Shown here piece by piece: positions 37,871-48,593 of a stretch of 64,000 nucleotides of DNA. A program made the position numbers and the translations under genes. The notes beneath the pieces are model-generated. The model worked only from the letters and a program-made list of their open reading frames with translations, had not been told where the DNA came from and searched no databases. Source of the stretch: Riptortus pedestris (Eukaryota > Arthropoda > Insecta > Hemiptera > Alydidae). Position 1 is the stretch's first letter. Each line of letters opens with the position of its first letter. Location of the stretch: positions 75,129,501-75,193,500 of the forward strand of contig CM032228.1 of the NCBI GenBank assembly GCA_019009955.1, written 5' to 3'.

Positions 37871-38525
37871 CAGTATTATTTTATTAAAAAACTAACTTTT
37901 TCTGTAATCGTTGAATAATGGTAACATTACTAAACTGAAATGAGTGAAGAAAGTGAAACATTTTGCAATAGAGTGAAGAAAGTGATTACTTTCTTCACAA
38001 GTGAAGAAAGTGAATTGCCTTCTTAATTAGTAATAAGTATAAATTAAAAAATAATTTGAAGTTGGAAATTAAATGCTTTTAAATGTTTCTTAACATTGTA
38101 AGAATTTATTTTAACAAAATAAATTGAAATGTGAATGAATTATTGGTGGAAATAATCAATATATTTTAAAATTTAAATATGATAATAATTACCTTCCTTG
38201 TTTATAACCTGCACTTGTTTATAACTGCACTACTTCACAATCATCACTAGTTGTTTTATAACTATGCTTATAACCTACCAACAACATACCATAATCTTCA
38301 CAACATCCTAATTTTGTTCATATTCTGGTTAGATCTGTTCATGTATTACACGATTACAGAAAAATTTAATATTACACTCGTGACGAAAGTAGAATTTACA
38401 ACTCTCGTGAAATTACCACACATGCTTCGCTCGTGTGGGTAAACGTTTCACTCGAGTTGTAAAATGATCTACTTTCGTCACTTGTATAATAAATAACTAT
38501 TCTACATATAGCTGTAAATGTGTTT

Positions 38526-39107
38526 TAGCAGATTTCCCTTAAGGGGAATCAGCTATTGAGGTTGTACTCATGATGCGATTTTCGAAATTTTTCTTCAAAT
38601 GTCCATCGATCCTACCCAGGGGATGACGAAAATGAGGTCCGTTCAAAACTGTATATATGTATTGTCTGTTACCGCTCTAGCGGTCGCAATTTTTGTTTGA
38701 TCGTTACCAAACACGATATTTAGTCGTTTTATGTAAAAAGAAAGATCAAGTTCGTTAACGGCTGAAATCGGACCAGTGGGAGGGGGGGTTTAGAGGGGAG
38801 GATTTTCGAAAAATCGAAATATCTCCGTTACTATACGTCGGATCTAAAAATTATACAGAATCAATCTTATTGAAAATTAAAGTTACTATAAATATTGGTA
38901 TATACATTTATTCCCTATCTTGAATTTTAACCGAGATATTTGCATTTTTATGAAATTTTGGCCGATACCGGATTTTTTAATTCCCCGCGAAAAGCTAGTT
39001 CGGCCCTTTGCCGTAACCGTTCGGCTCTCATATGGAGATTTCTCAATTGTATAACTTCACGTGGGAAATCTGCTTAGTTTACGCAGCCCCTGCGTGACGG
39101 ACTTTTT
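38526..39107 (+). mobile_element. HINE-like element, full-length, nested
   Basis: AGCAGATTTCCCTTAAGGGG to GACGGACTTTTT with both subterminal motifs and the 3' stem-loop. The core microsatellite is only GTATATATGTAT. Inserted within the inverted-repeat DNA transposon, so it is the younger of the two. Confidence 0.88.
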
Positions 39108-39394
39108 ATTTTAGTTCTTATTCAATAATATCAGATCTTACTTGGCAATGTCTATGCAAAAAGGGCGTATGTAAGGTTATATTTAAAAGGAGTTTATTTA
39201 ATATTTTTAACGATTTTTTTTTTAGATTTCTGCATAAATTAGATCACCAAAAATTGAACATAATTTCATTACTGGGAGTTGAAGTTGCACAAGTTTTAAG
39301 TTAGACGATATATACAAGTGAAATTTTGCACTCACAATATCTCAATACCAGGTTTTCAGTTATCAGCCCTTTTTACGTAGACCTCCTCAATTGT

Positions 39395-39960
39395 AGAACA
39401 TCAATAGTATAAGAAGGCTGGTTTTATAACACTATATGATCCGACTCATTATGACGGAAATATTTTGAATTTTCCAATGTCGGGCTCCCTGAACCCCCAA
39501 GTCAGAGAGCTAGGTCCGATTTCACCTACAAATACAATCTTTAGTGTAGACTGAAATGGGTAAATAACGAGTGTGGTATAGATGAAATATATAATTTCGA
39601 GACAAGAACGCGAAATAGTAATTCATGACGTCATCGCATAAGTTATTTCCATATATAAAAAGTAATAATTATTCAATGAAAACAATATTTGGTATTTAAT
39701 GTTAGAAAGAAGAGGTTCATCCAATAATAGCTTATTGTTATTAAGACATGAGTAGGAGAGGGGGTTGACTGAAGACTAAAAACTAAAAAAAAAATAAAAA
39801 ATAAAAAAAATAAAAATATCTCGGTTAATATTCATATTTCAGAAATAATGTAAATAACAACATTTATATGCAATTAAATTTACAACATGATTGGTTCCAT
39901 ATTGCGAAGTTTTGAATACTTATGATAGTGTTCCACCTTCAATAAACTCCCACTCTTACT
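39395..39960 (-). mobile_element. HINE-like fragments, minus
   Basis: TATGATCCGACTCATTATGA and TATCTCGGTTAATATTCATA blocks without termini; an A-rich stretch lies at 39775-39815. Confidence 0.5.
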
Positions 39961-40004
39961 AAGGTCATATGAACGATATGCTATTATATCATGAATCACT
40001 TCAT

Positions 40005-40228
40005 TCGTTAATATTAGCTATGTGAGTCAAAGCGTTTGTCTCAATTTCACATTGTAAACCTAGAATGGCGACTTCGATTCCCACTTGGGCAAATAAGAAT
40101 TTATTTAGTGACAAACTCTGTAAATAAAAACCTTAGTCCCACCCTGACTAGAAAGGAGTGGTAACCTGTAAATAACCCGTCCCATTTAGCCATAGTAGCA
40201 AAAAGTGGACGTTAATAAATAATAATAT
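40005..40228 (+). repeat. tRNA-derived SINE, plus copy
   Basis: GCTATGTGAGTCAAAGCGTT, CTAGAATGGCGACTTCGATT CCC, AGAAAGGAGTGGTAACCTGT and AAAAAGTGGACGTTAATAAA. Confidence 0.8.
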
Positions 40229-40264
40229 TTCATTCCAAGACAAAATATTGTTTTCATTGAACTT

Positions 40265-41036
40265 TTAACAGATTTCCCCTATGGGAAATCAGCTATTGAG
40301 GTCGTACTCATGACGCGATTTTCGAAAAATTTCTTCAAATGTCCATCGATCCTACCCAGGAGATGACGAAAATGAGGTTCGTTCAAAATTATATGCTCTA
40401 GCGGTCGCAATTTTTGTTTGATCGTTACGAAACTCTGTATTTAACCGTTTTATACGGAGTGGGGGTTTAGAGGGGGATTTTCGAAAATTCAAAATATCTC
40501 CGTTATTATGCATCGGATCGAAAAATTGTATAGAACCAATCTTATTGCAAATTAAATTTACTATAAATATTGTTATATACATTTATTTTTTATGTTGAAT
40601 ATTAACCAAGATATTTGCATTTTTATGAAGTCTGTGGTCGGGTATAGTTCGGATTAGGTCGGCCATTTTCGTAACTTCTCGGCTCAGGTGGAAGCTTCTT
40701 CTAACCTTACCTGTCGTTCCTAACCTTCCTTTACATTCGTTACTTTGTGAGATGTATGTAAATACGTTCAGTTCATCCGCCCCACTCCCTTCTTTAGTTC
40801 TTGGACTACTAAAATTTGAGATATTAAAATATTCAATATTAAAATATAGAATATTATTCTTACAATTCAGAAGCAGTTTCAGTTGGGAATTTATTTTAAT
40901 CAACTTAAAGATTTCTCATTACCATTTGTATTTAATCACGGTGATATTGTGTTACCAGTATGCAGATTTCTCTATTGTAAAACTTCACATGGGAAATCTG
41001 CTTAGTTTACGCAGCCCCTGCGTGACGGAATTTTTT
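40265..41036 (+). mobile_element. HINE-like element, full-length plus copy
   Basis: Starts AACAGATTTCCCCTATGGGA and ends TACGCAGCCCCTGCGTGACG GAATTTTTT. Has the long middle block; the TA core is almost absent (AATTATATGC). Confidence 0.88.
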
Positions 41037-41590
41037 ACTATGTGAGATACTTGCAAATGCGCTACGTATTGACGTCATTAATTAAGATTCTACGTTCTTT
41101 AGTCGAAATTATTTACTTGATCTATACCATAACGGATATTGAACTGTTTCATTAACCCCTAATGTTCATAGTCGTTAATGACTAGTATTCGAACAGGGTA
41201 GAAAAGAGCTCAAGAAGGGGGAGGGTAGTTAAGAGGGGAGGTGGAAATCGAAAATGAAAAATATCTCCCTTAGTATAAGTCGTATTGAAAAATGTTACAC
41301 AACCAGTCTTGTCAAGCGATCCTCAACAATTTTTGTTATATAGCTTAAATATTAATGTAGTTTTTCGTACTTTCTTGTTTTCAGCCATGTAAACTGATAC
41401 GTCGTTCAATCGCTCCTGTTGCGAAGTGGGATTATATTAATACGAAGGAGCACAATTGTTTTCCTACGCCAGTAAACCACCACTTCTGCTTATATAATTT
41501 TAATTTAGAAATATTAAATATATTGGGAGTAGAGATCACGGGTATGCCGTGCTTGCGCAGCTCGTGCGTGACCAACGTTTTTAAACTTTT
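41037..41590 (+). mobile_element. HINE-like element (subfamily 2) abutting the previous copy
   Basis: ACTATGTGAGATACTTGCAA, GATATTGAACTGTTTCATTA, GGGGGAGGGTAGTTAAGAGG, and a degenerate end GCTTGCGCAGCTCGTGCGTG ACC. Confidence 0.55.
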
Positions 41591-41899
41591 AAATTAATTC
41601 ACAGAAATGTTCTTGAGATTCCTGCGTTTTTTTTTATAGGTTCCTTACTGAAATAAAATTATAAGACAAACTCAAATACAGAATTTTGCACTGAGTATTT
41701 TGGCAAAATGCTACCGACTCTCTTTCATCCGTTTATCAGTTTCCTTTTATTTTTAATTTATTATTTACATATTGCTTACGTGGGAGAAAGAGTTTAGAAA
41801 AATAAAGGAGCAGAAATGCATCAAGATTATTCATCACAGCCTATAAGTTATGCAACTGCTTCAGATTTTGCTTAGTAACAAAAATTGGTTGAAAATCAG

Positions 41900-42090
41900 G
41901 GTGGCCTGGTCTTAATCTCATATGGTAAACCTAGAGTGGCGGGTTCGGCTCCCGCCCTTGGAAGTAGACATTTATTTGGTGTCGGACTCATTAAATAGGT
42001 TCCTTACCCCCACCCTGACTAGAAAAGGGTGGTTCCCTGTAGACAACCCGTTCAAAGTAGCAAAAAGGTGGGCGTAAATAAAAAAAACAA
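41900..42090 (+). repeat. tRNA-derived SINE, plus copy
   Basis: TCTTAATCTCATATGGTAAA CC, GGCGGGTTCGGCTCCCGCC, AGAAAAGGGTGGTTCCCTGT and AAAAGGTGGGCGTAAATAA. Confidence 0.82.
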
Positions 42091-42269
42091 ATTAAAAAAC
42101 GAATTGTTCCCAACGTGCAACAGCCGGCTTACCCAAGGAGTTCTAAGAGTAGGCTAACTAGCCCAACTCAATAGTATTGCGGGTAGCCTCCACAGTACTA
42201 TGCAGGGGTTTCTTCTACATCTCCTACGAACAGTAAAATATTAGCTGATTTCCTGAAGGAAGTTTTTTT

Positions 42270-42556
42270 TTTTTTTTTGGGGGGGGGCTTGAAAGGGGGA
42301 GGCCTAAAATAAAAATAGCGATATTTCGTTTCCTATTGGTTTTTCGGCAAATATGCACAGAATAAAAGTTGTTTATTTTGTTATTTAGAGTAACTTTTGT
42401 TTTAGATATATATATACTTATTTAGAGTAACTTTTGTTTCATATATACTTTTCGTCTCATAGGTAGGATTGATGGACATTTGAGAAATGTTTTGGAAAAT
42501 AGCAGAATGAGTGCAATCTTAATAGCTGATTTCCCCTCAGGGAAATCTACTAAAAA
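42270..42556 (-). mobile_element. Family C unit fragment followed by HINE end
   Basis: GGGGAGGCCTAAAATAAAAA and TAGCGATATTTCGTTTCCTA (reversed 290-bp unit) to 42440, then ATTGATGGACATTTGAG to CAGGGAAATCTACTAAAAA. Confidence 0.6.
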
Positions 42557-42559
42557 GGA

Positions 42560-43150
42560 GCAGTGAGGCTGGATTTTGTTTGAGAGCTTTTAGGATACCT
42601 GGAATCGGCATACCTTTAAACAAGAACTTATAAATCTGTAATAACATGTTATTGGATGGAGTGATAGTGGAACTCATCTTCAACTGCTTTGTAGATGTGA
42701 CCAGAAGAACTTACTAACTATCAGGAGTCGTGGAGATGTAGTCTGGACTTGAAAGCCAGAGGCCGATTTAAGTATATCCCCTCTTAGTCTCTCGCGAAGA
42801 TAATTGAAATGCAGAGATGCAAGGTTAATCTCTTATCAGCCAATTGAACAGCTGATCAGTAGGTACTTCGGTTGATTGTGGAGATTCAGAGGAAATAACT
42901 GATTCCACTTCGATTTAACACAAGCTTCTCCCTTCCAACCCAGGAAAAGGGTTGTACGACTGAGCATATCAAAGTTGTTTCCTTCTGCCAGTAGAGACAA
43001 GATCCTAAGATTCTTGGCGATTATAAGAATGAACCGTAATATAACCCTTTGACAATTATCTAGCAGGGTTCAGAACATAAGGCATATTTTATTTTTTTTA
43101 GTACACTATCCCTGAAATGAGAGAGTATATTTATTTAATTATATTTTCTA
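42560..43150. other. Intergenic sequence without recognised features
   Basis: Moderately GC-balanced, no ORF and no motif that I can assign. Confidence 0.45.
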
Positions 43151-43336
43151 CTACGTACATTGGGGTATGTTATTTACAATTATTTTTTTCTTATTCTGGA
43201 CCCAATATTTTTTATATATTCTTCATATTTTATGGCAAGGGTCACCAATAAAAAACATTTTGGTGCACACTTTATTGAAACTGCCCTACGTATTTCGTGG
43301 CTTAATCGCCACATATTCAGGGGCTATCACTTTTCA

Positions 43337-43340
43337 AAAA

Positions 43341-43383
<43 letters not shown>
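43337..43383. repeat. A/TA microsatellite
   Basis: Poly-A of about 13 bases passing into about 17 TA units. Confidence 0.95.
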
Positions 43384-43385
<2 letters not shown>

Positions 43386-43389
43386 GAAT

Positions 43390-44055
43390 GACATTAATTT
43401 AACACATCCCTTAATAATTCTTTTGTTAAATATTATTTTAATAGGTGCCTACATCATTTATTAAATCTGATTATAGATTGCTACTTACATTTCTGAAGTG
43501 CTCGTTTCCCTCTTTCATTCGTTGCGACTGACCTCACTGAGGTGGTAATTGATACTACGGTTCCCAAGGTAGGTTAAGTCAGCTGACTACAAATCGATTA
43601 TTTACACATCAATCTTGAACTCGATTATTTTGCGCCATGATTTAAAGTCGATTAATTTATGATAAAACGTTATAGAATATATGATTGAGGGTTTAATTTC
43701 AATTTTTTTTAATTGTTGTTTTCTTTTGTTATTTTACCTGAAATACAATTTTTTTTTCTATACACAACTGCCTTATAAAAATTAATAATCCATTTATCAA
43801 ATACAAAATAAAATATAAGACAAATATTTCTAATAATGTCGAAAAAAAATTCAATTAATTATAAAGAAAACAAAATATAATTGGAATACATGATGTTTTT
43901 GTAATGTAAAATGAGAGATTACTTGTTCTTTATTGCTTTATAAAATATAGCCTCATAATTTTTTTATATTTTTTGTCACCCCCTTTTTTTTTGTAAATGC
44001 GAAAAGCAAATTGTACCATGCATTGAACCTTTTACGGTCACTAAACATTATTCTT
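43390..44055. other. AT-rich intergenic sequence
   Basis: No coding or repeat structure recognised. Confidence 0.55.
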
Positions 44056-44061
44056 TTGATT

Positions 44062-44380
44062 AGTCGTACTCATGATGAGATTATCGAATAATGTCTTCAA
44101 ATTTCCATCGATCCTGCTCAGTAGATGACAATAATGAGGTCCGTTCAAAATCTTTTATATATTACACATGTATTTATATATTTGTTTGTTAACGCTCTAG
44201 CGGCCGCAATTTTGGTTTGAACGTTACAAAAGTTCATATTGAAACTTTTTATGTAAAAATGAAGATCTAGATAGTTAACGGCTGAAATCGGACAAGTGGA
44301 AGGGGGGATTTAGAGGGGATAATTTCTAAAATGCAAAATATCTCAGTTACTATACGTCGGACCAAAAAATTGCACAGAAC
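44062..44380 (+). mobile_element. HINE-like element, plus fragment
   Basis: GTCGTACTCATGATGAGATT, TCCATCGATCCTGCTCAGTA, AACGCTCTAGCGGCCGCAAT, TAGTTAACGGCTGAAATCGG. Confidence 0.75.
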
Positions 44381-44560
44381 ATATCACTAAGATTTGGGAA
44401 AAACCACTAACTAAAAAGTCAAAAACAACAACTTTTCAGGAGGCACGTTTAATTGCTTCTTGCTGTTTGTATATAACATAAAAGCTCACTATAAATAAAT
44501 AAATCCTTTCTATTACCAGTTTCAACAATACATAATAACATACTGATAGATAATACATTT

Positions 44561-45276
44561 TAGCAGATTTCCCTTAAGGGAAATCAGCTATTGAGGTTGT
44601 ACTCATGACGGAATTTTCGAAATTTTTCTTCAAATGTCCATCGATCCTACCCAGGAGATGACGAAAATGAGGTCCGTTCAAAACTGTATATATATATCTA
44701 TATATATATATATCTATATATTTGTCTGTTACCGCTCTAGCGGTCGCAATTTTTGTTTGATCGTTACCAAACTCGATATTTAGTCGTTTTATGTAAAAAT
44801 AAAGATCAAGTTCGTTAACGGCTGAAATCGGACTAGTGGGAGGGGGGAGGGGAGGATTTTCGAAAATTCGAAATATCTTCGTTACTATACGTCGGATCGA
44901 AAAATATTACAGAATCAATCTTATTGCAAATTAAATTTACTATAAATATTGTTCTATACATTTATTCTCTATCTTGAGTATTAACTGAGATATTTGCATT
45001 TGTATTCTGCATGTGCTTGGCAGTAGTGGCTATGTTCGCACTTTCCGCCGTGACCTCTGGTGGCCGTTTTCGTAACTATTCGTCCCTCGTGAATAGGTTT
45101 AGAGGTTAGGTCAACTGTTTCTTGGGGCTAGAAACTACTGGGTTATTACGCCCTAAATAATGTTTTAGGTTTAGAGGTTTCTTACTACTACAGTTGTCAT
45201 TAGGCAGATTTCTCTATTGTAAAACTTCACGTGGGAAATCTGCTTAGTTTACGCAGCCCCTGCGTGACGGACTTTT
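44561..45276 (+). mobile_element. HINE-like element, full-length plus copy (reference copy)
   Basis: Starts TAGCAGATTTCCCTTAAGGG, AAATCAGCTATTGAGG; core TATATATATCTATATATAT at 44686-44720; CTCTAGCGGTCGCAATTTTT; GGGAGGGGGGAGGGG; ends CACGTGGGAAATCTGCTTAG, then stem-loop ACGCAGCCCCTGCGT and GACGGACTTTTT. About 715 bp. Confidence 0.9.
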
Positions 45277-45351
45277 TCTTGAGATTATTTGACTTATGTC
45301 ATTAGGTTATTATTCATTATGACTTACGTGTTTGGGATCATGACTTATTCC

Positions 45352-45432
45352 ATGCATGCATGCAAGTATGTATGTATGTATGCATGCATGACGTATGTAT
45401 GCATGTATATATATATATATATATATATATAA
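45352..45432. repeat. GCAT/GTAT/TA compound microsatellite
   Basis: CATGCATGCATGCAAGTATG, then GTAT and GCAT units, ending in a TA tract. Confidence 0.9.
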
Positions 45433-45566
45433 TAGATCTGCAAAATATGATTGACAAAGTAAATGAAATCAATATTATGTTTTTTTTAAAAAGGTAAAAT
45501 AGCAATCTTAATACATTAAATCGACAAAACTAGATAACAAAAACATGTAATACAAAAATAATAAAT

Positions 45567-45854
45567 TTACATATCTTCTTCACACATTTCCACCAAATCA
45601 GGATTAATATTAGATGCGGTACTCGAAGTTGTCAAGTTATGATAAAACGGACGGAACACTTCAGGAATGAGATGTAATATAGACACAAGGTCTTTTTTCT
45701 TTTCTTGACTTATTGGGACTGCATCAGTTGTAATTTGTTGTAGAATAATGTCATTAACAGATTTGTTTCTTCGTAAAAGGTCCAAAGTTTTAAAGCTGTC
45801 ATCTCTAGTTAGTGTGGTTTTGAAGTGAATCGTGCCGAAGCCAGCAAGCGTCAT
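45567..45854 (-). CDS. Small ORF, 95 codons, possibly transposon-derived
   Basis: Reads MTLAGFGTIHFKTTLTRDDS to an acidic end (VEMCEEDM). The segment PISQEKKKDLVSILHLIPEV FRPFYHNLT is reminiscent of C-terminal tails (KKDLxxLxxxIPxxxxxFY) of transposase-like proteins, but I cannot name the family. An in-frame TGA lies shortly upstream of the ATG, so no longer frame continues there. Most likely the tail of a decayed element; a real small gene is less likely. Confidence 0.3.
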   Translation of the reverse strand: MTLAGFGTIHFKTTLTRDDSFKTLDLLRRNKSVNDIILQQITTDAVPISQEKKKDLVSILHLIPEVFRPFYHNLTTSSTASNINPDLVEMCEEDM

Positions 45855-46019
45855 GCCAAAGAAACTTGTGATTTTTTCTCATTTCACTGCTGAACAGTCA
45901 AATGTGGCTTGTAACTTATGTCGTTTTTCTCAAAGGAGAATATCATTGAGTAGATACTTTTGCATTAAAAAAAAAAAATGCCAATTTTGGACTTATGTGG
46001 TTTTTCCCAAATGCTAGTG

Positions 46020-46480
46020 ATATCTTAGTGTAAATTTTATTATGTATAAATTTTGTTATATGTATTTCCCCGGTATCTAAAATAGGGACAGAGATATTTG
46101 CATTATTTAATTTTCAGCTTTAAGTAATCCCCCACTCCTAGTCATGTCATATTAACAATAAACTTTTATATCACAAACCTCTTTATTCGAAGCTTATATA
46201 CTATATATTGTTTTATAAGAACTTCAACATGCGAAATACATGAAAATTCCTTGTGTGATGATAGTGCACGATACAAGTGCCACTTTCTTTGCAGCATAAA
46301 TATTGACCTTTTACTGTGTGGCAGATTGCATGGCCGGTACTCACTCAAAAATGTTTATTTGATCTATATCATACTCAATATTTAACGGTTTAACTCAATT
46401 ATAATGTTCATATTTGTTAATGAATGAAATCGGCCCAAGACTCAGTGCGGTATACATGGGGGGGGGGGGTTCGTAATTTC
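46020..46480 (+). mobile_element. HINE-like fragments (subfamily 2), plus
   Basis: AAAATAGGGACAGAGATATT TGCATT, TTTTCAGCTTTAAGTAATCC and a later block with CATACTCAATATTTAACGG and GGGGGGGGGG at 46459. No termini. Confidence 0.5.
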
Positions 46481-46493
46481 AAATGTATATGTT

Positions 46494-46645
46494 CAGTCGT
46501 GTTTGAATTGAAAATCCCGTGCTTACTTGGATCACTAACCCGCCGCACAATGGAGATCACGTAGGCGGTGGCCAGGAGCGGAAACTGCAGCGGAAAGGAG
46601 AGCTCGTTTCTGTAACTGAGCGCCATTGTTGATTCTGACTTCATG
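46494..46645 (-). CDS. Possible first coding exon of an unknown minus-strand gene
   Basis: A GC-rich island (about 46520-46760) in AT-rich sequence. On the minus strand CAACAATGGCG is a good start context and opens MALSYRNELSFPLQFPLLAT AYVISIVRR, with a hydrophobic stretch (FPLLATAYVISIV) like a signal anchor or membrane segment. CGG|GTTAGT just after IVRR, or CAA|GTAAGC slightly later, could be the donor. No following exon was recognised and no family is suggested. It might also be an unrelated GC-rich repeat. Confidence 0.25.
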
Positions 46646-46799
46646 TTAAGTGCACGTGCTGAGGTAGTTGGCTCCGCAAATAGGGGAAGAATTTTCATCT
46701 CCCGCAACGCTAGTGGCAAATAAGGATCACCGCATCGCAGATAAAAGTCACCGCAACCAGTTTTCACCAGCTAGAAGACAGAATCTCATTGGGAACATT

Positions 46800-47770
46800 A
46801 TCTCAGTAAACAATTAAATGAGTACTCATAATATAGGAATCATTATTTTGTGTATATACATATATTATTGGCTTACCGCTAATGTTACGAAACAAACAAA
46901 GGGCTAACCATTGCGGTCTACCTAGGTTGTACAGTCGAATTTTATAAAGTTAAATTTCCTTTGTTCTCTCAACATCTATATCAATAAATGTTAATGTTTG
47001 TGTCAATTAGATATAAGGTTAGTCTCTAAATTAGCATTCGTTTAAGGTTTAAGTTGTATAAAATTAGCTTCCTTACAATAAAGTTTATTATATGTTACTT
47101 ATTCAATATATAATTGATTCTTTGGATAACTCAAATAGTGACTTGTATTATTCACCCCCATCTTTCCACAAGAAGAGTAAATACTTAGGTATAACCAAGG
47201 TGAGGAAATTATCTCTTTAATACTTTATTTCAGTTTAATGCTTTCTTATTATTACCTTTAAAAAGCTTCCCGCCCTTACAGTATCGTTTATTATAAGTCA
47301 GATCGAAAAATGTTAGAGAACCAATCTTGTTTAAATATTGATGTTCTACAATTGTTGCTGTGTACATTTATTTGTAACTCATATATTAAGAGAGTTATTA
47401 GTATTTTCTTGTTTTCATTCTTCATCAGGTTAGTAGCAACACGTGGGACCTTTGTCAATTAACGTAGCCCTTTAGCGGGCCAATATGTTATAGTCAAATA
47501 TGTAATAGACATATGTCTGTTCAGTTCGTCCATCACACATGCACTGGCCGTTTACAATCATTTTAAATCTACAACTTACGGCATATTGTTTTTAAGTATT
47601 TAACAAAACGTCAATGGAATTTATTAATCCTAAAAGGAATAGCCGTATAGCAAATGTTGTCTGTTTCAAGTTAATGAAATATCAACATTGCCATTAATAT
47701 GAAATATTCAAACCACAATCACTTAATTGAAATAAACATGAGATACATGTAACATGACAGTATTTAGTAA
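46800..47770. other. Upstream region of the gustatory receptor gene
   Basis: AT-rich, no clear promoter motif. A degenerate HINE-like 3' end (ACACGTGGGACCTTTGTCAA, TTAACGTAGCCCTTTAGCGG) lies at 47440-47480. Confidence 0.45.
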
Positions 47771-47780
47771 GGCCTGATCG

Positions 47781-48593
47781 ATGGAGGAGGAACACTTGAA
47801 ATTATTCAATTTTGGAGTTCTTAAATTTTCCAAATATTTGGGTCTTATTCCATTTAATTTCGTTGAAAATAGAATCAAATTCTCCCTGACAAATACAGTT
47901 CTTTTCGTAATAATAAATACCGCAGCATTCTTTAAGAATTTATTTTTCAATCTTATCAATGACAAATTTATTCTTTGGAAATCGGTTAGATGCATAACGT
48001 TTATTGGATATTTCATCCTTCCAATAACTTCTATTATTCGATTTATTTTAAAAACGAAAGAATGTTTTAAGCTTGCTCGATGTTTGAATGAAATCCAATC
48101 GCAGTTATCAAGTGATTACACTAATAAGAAACCTGTAAAATATTTGTGTTACATAAGTGTTTTTACGATTATCAGTACATATTTGGCATGCAAAGCTGAA
48201 TCTTGGTTTCCAATTATTGTAGAATTAACTCTTTCATTGTCATTCTTCCATTCACCTGACATTATTTTTTTCCAGTATTCAACAATAGTAGAAATAATAA
48301 CGGATTTGTTTCAGCATTTGGTTACCAAGTTAGATTACAGTAACGCAGAAAAGTTTGTGGAATCGCACAAAACTTTAGTCTCTTGCTGCGATTTGGTAGC
48401 AGATTTGTTCGGAGTTCAATCAATTATATACCTAACCATATTCATTATGGGAACAGTGAGCTTGATTTTCAAGATTATTGTTAATTTATCAGAAGGACAA
48501 CTTTCCCGTGCTTTCGTCCTGACTCTAGTTTCTCTCATTTTGTGGTATCCTTGGTGGAATTTGATTCACTGCTGTAGGACAGCAACGATGAAA
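47781..48593 (+). CDS. Gustatory receptor, exon 1 (TM1-TM6)
   Basis: ATG at 47781 (CGATGGAGG, moderate context), 271 codons. Starts [20 protein letters not shown] and ends [17 protein letters not shown]. The reading frame runs on for 22 codons past the exon, but the donor GTAAGT at 48594 is perfect and the family's phase-0 intron is expected here. Hydrophobic stretches near residues 35-55, 70-95, 120-140, 145-165, 205-235 and 245-265. Confidence 0.93.

Larger units (their letters stand above)
37112..39388 (+). mobile_element. DNA transposon with GAGGAGGTCTACGTAAAA inverted ends
   Basis: Left end GAGGAGGTCTACGTAAAA (37112) and its reverse complement at 39371-39388, continuing as a GGGC motif on both sides, flanked by AATT on each side (37108-37111, 39389-39392). 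The left end also folds back on itself (CGTAAAAGGGGC / GCCCTTTTTGCG). The interior has a broken gene at 37470-37870 and a nested HINE at 38526-39107. Size without the insert is about 1.7 kb. Confidence 0.75.
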
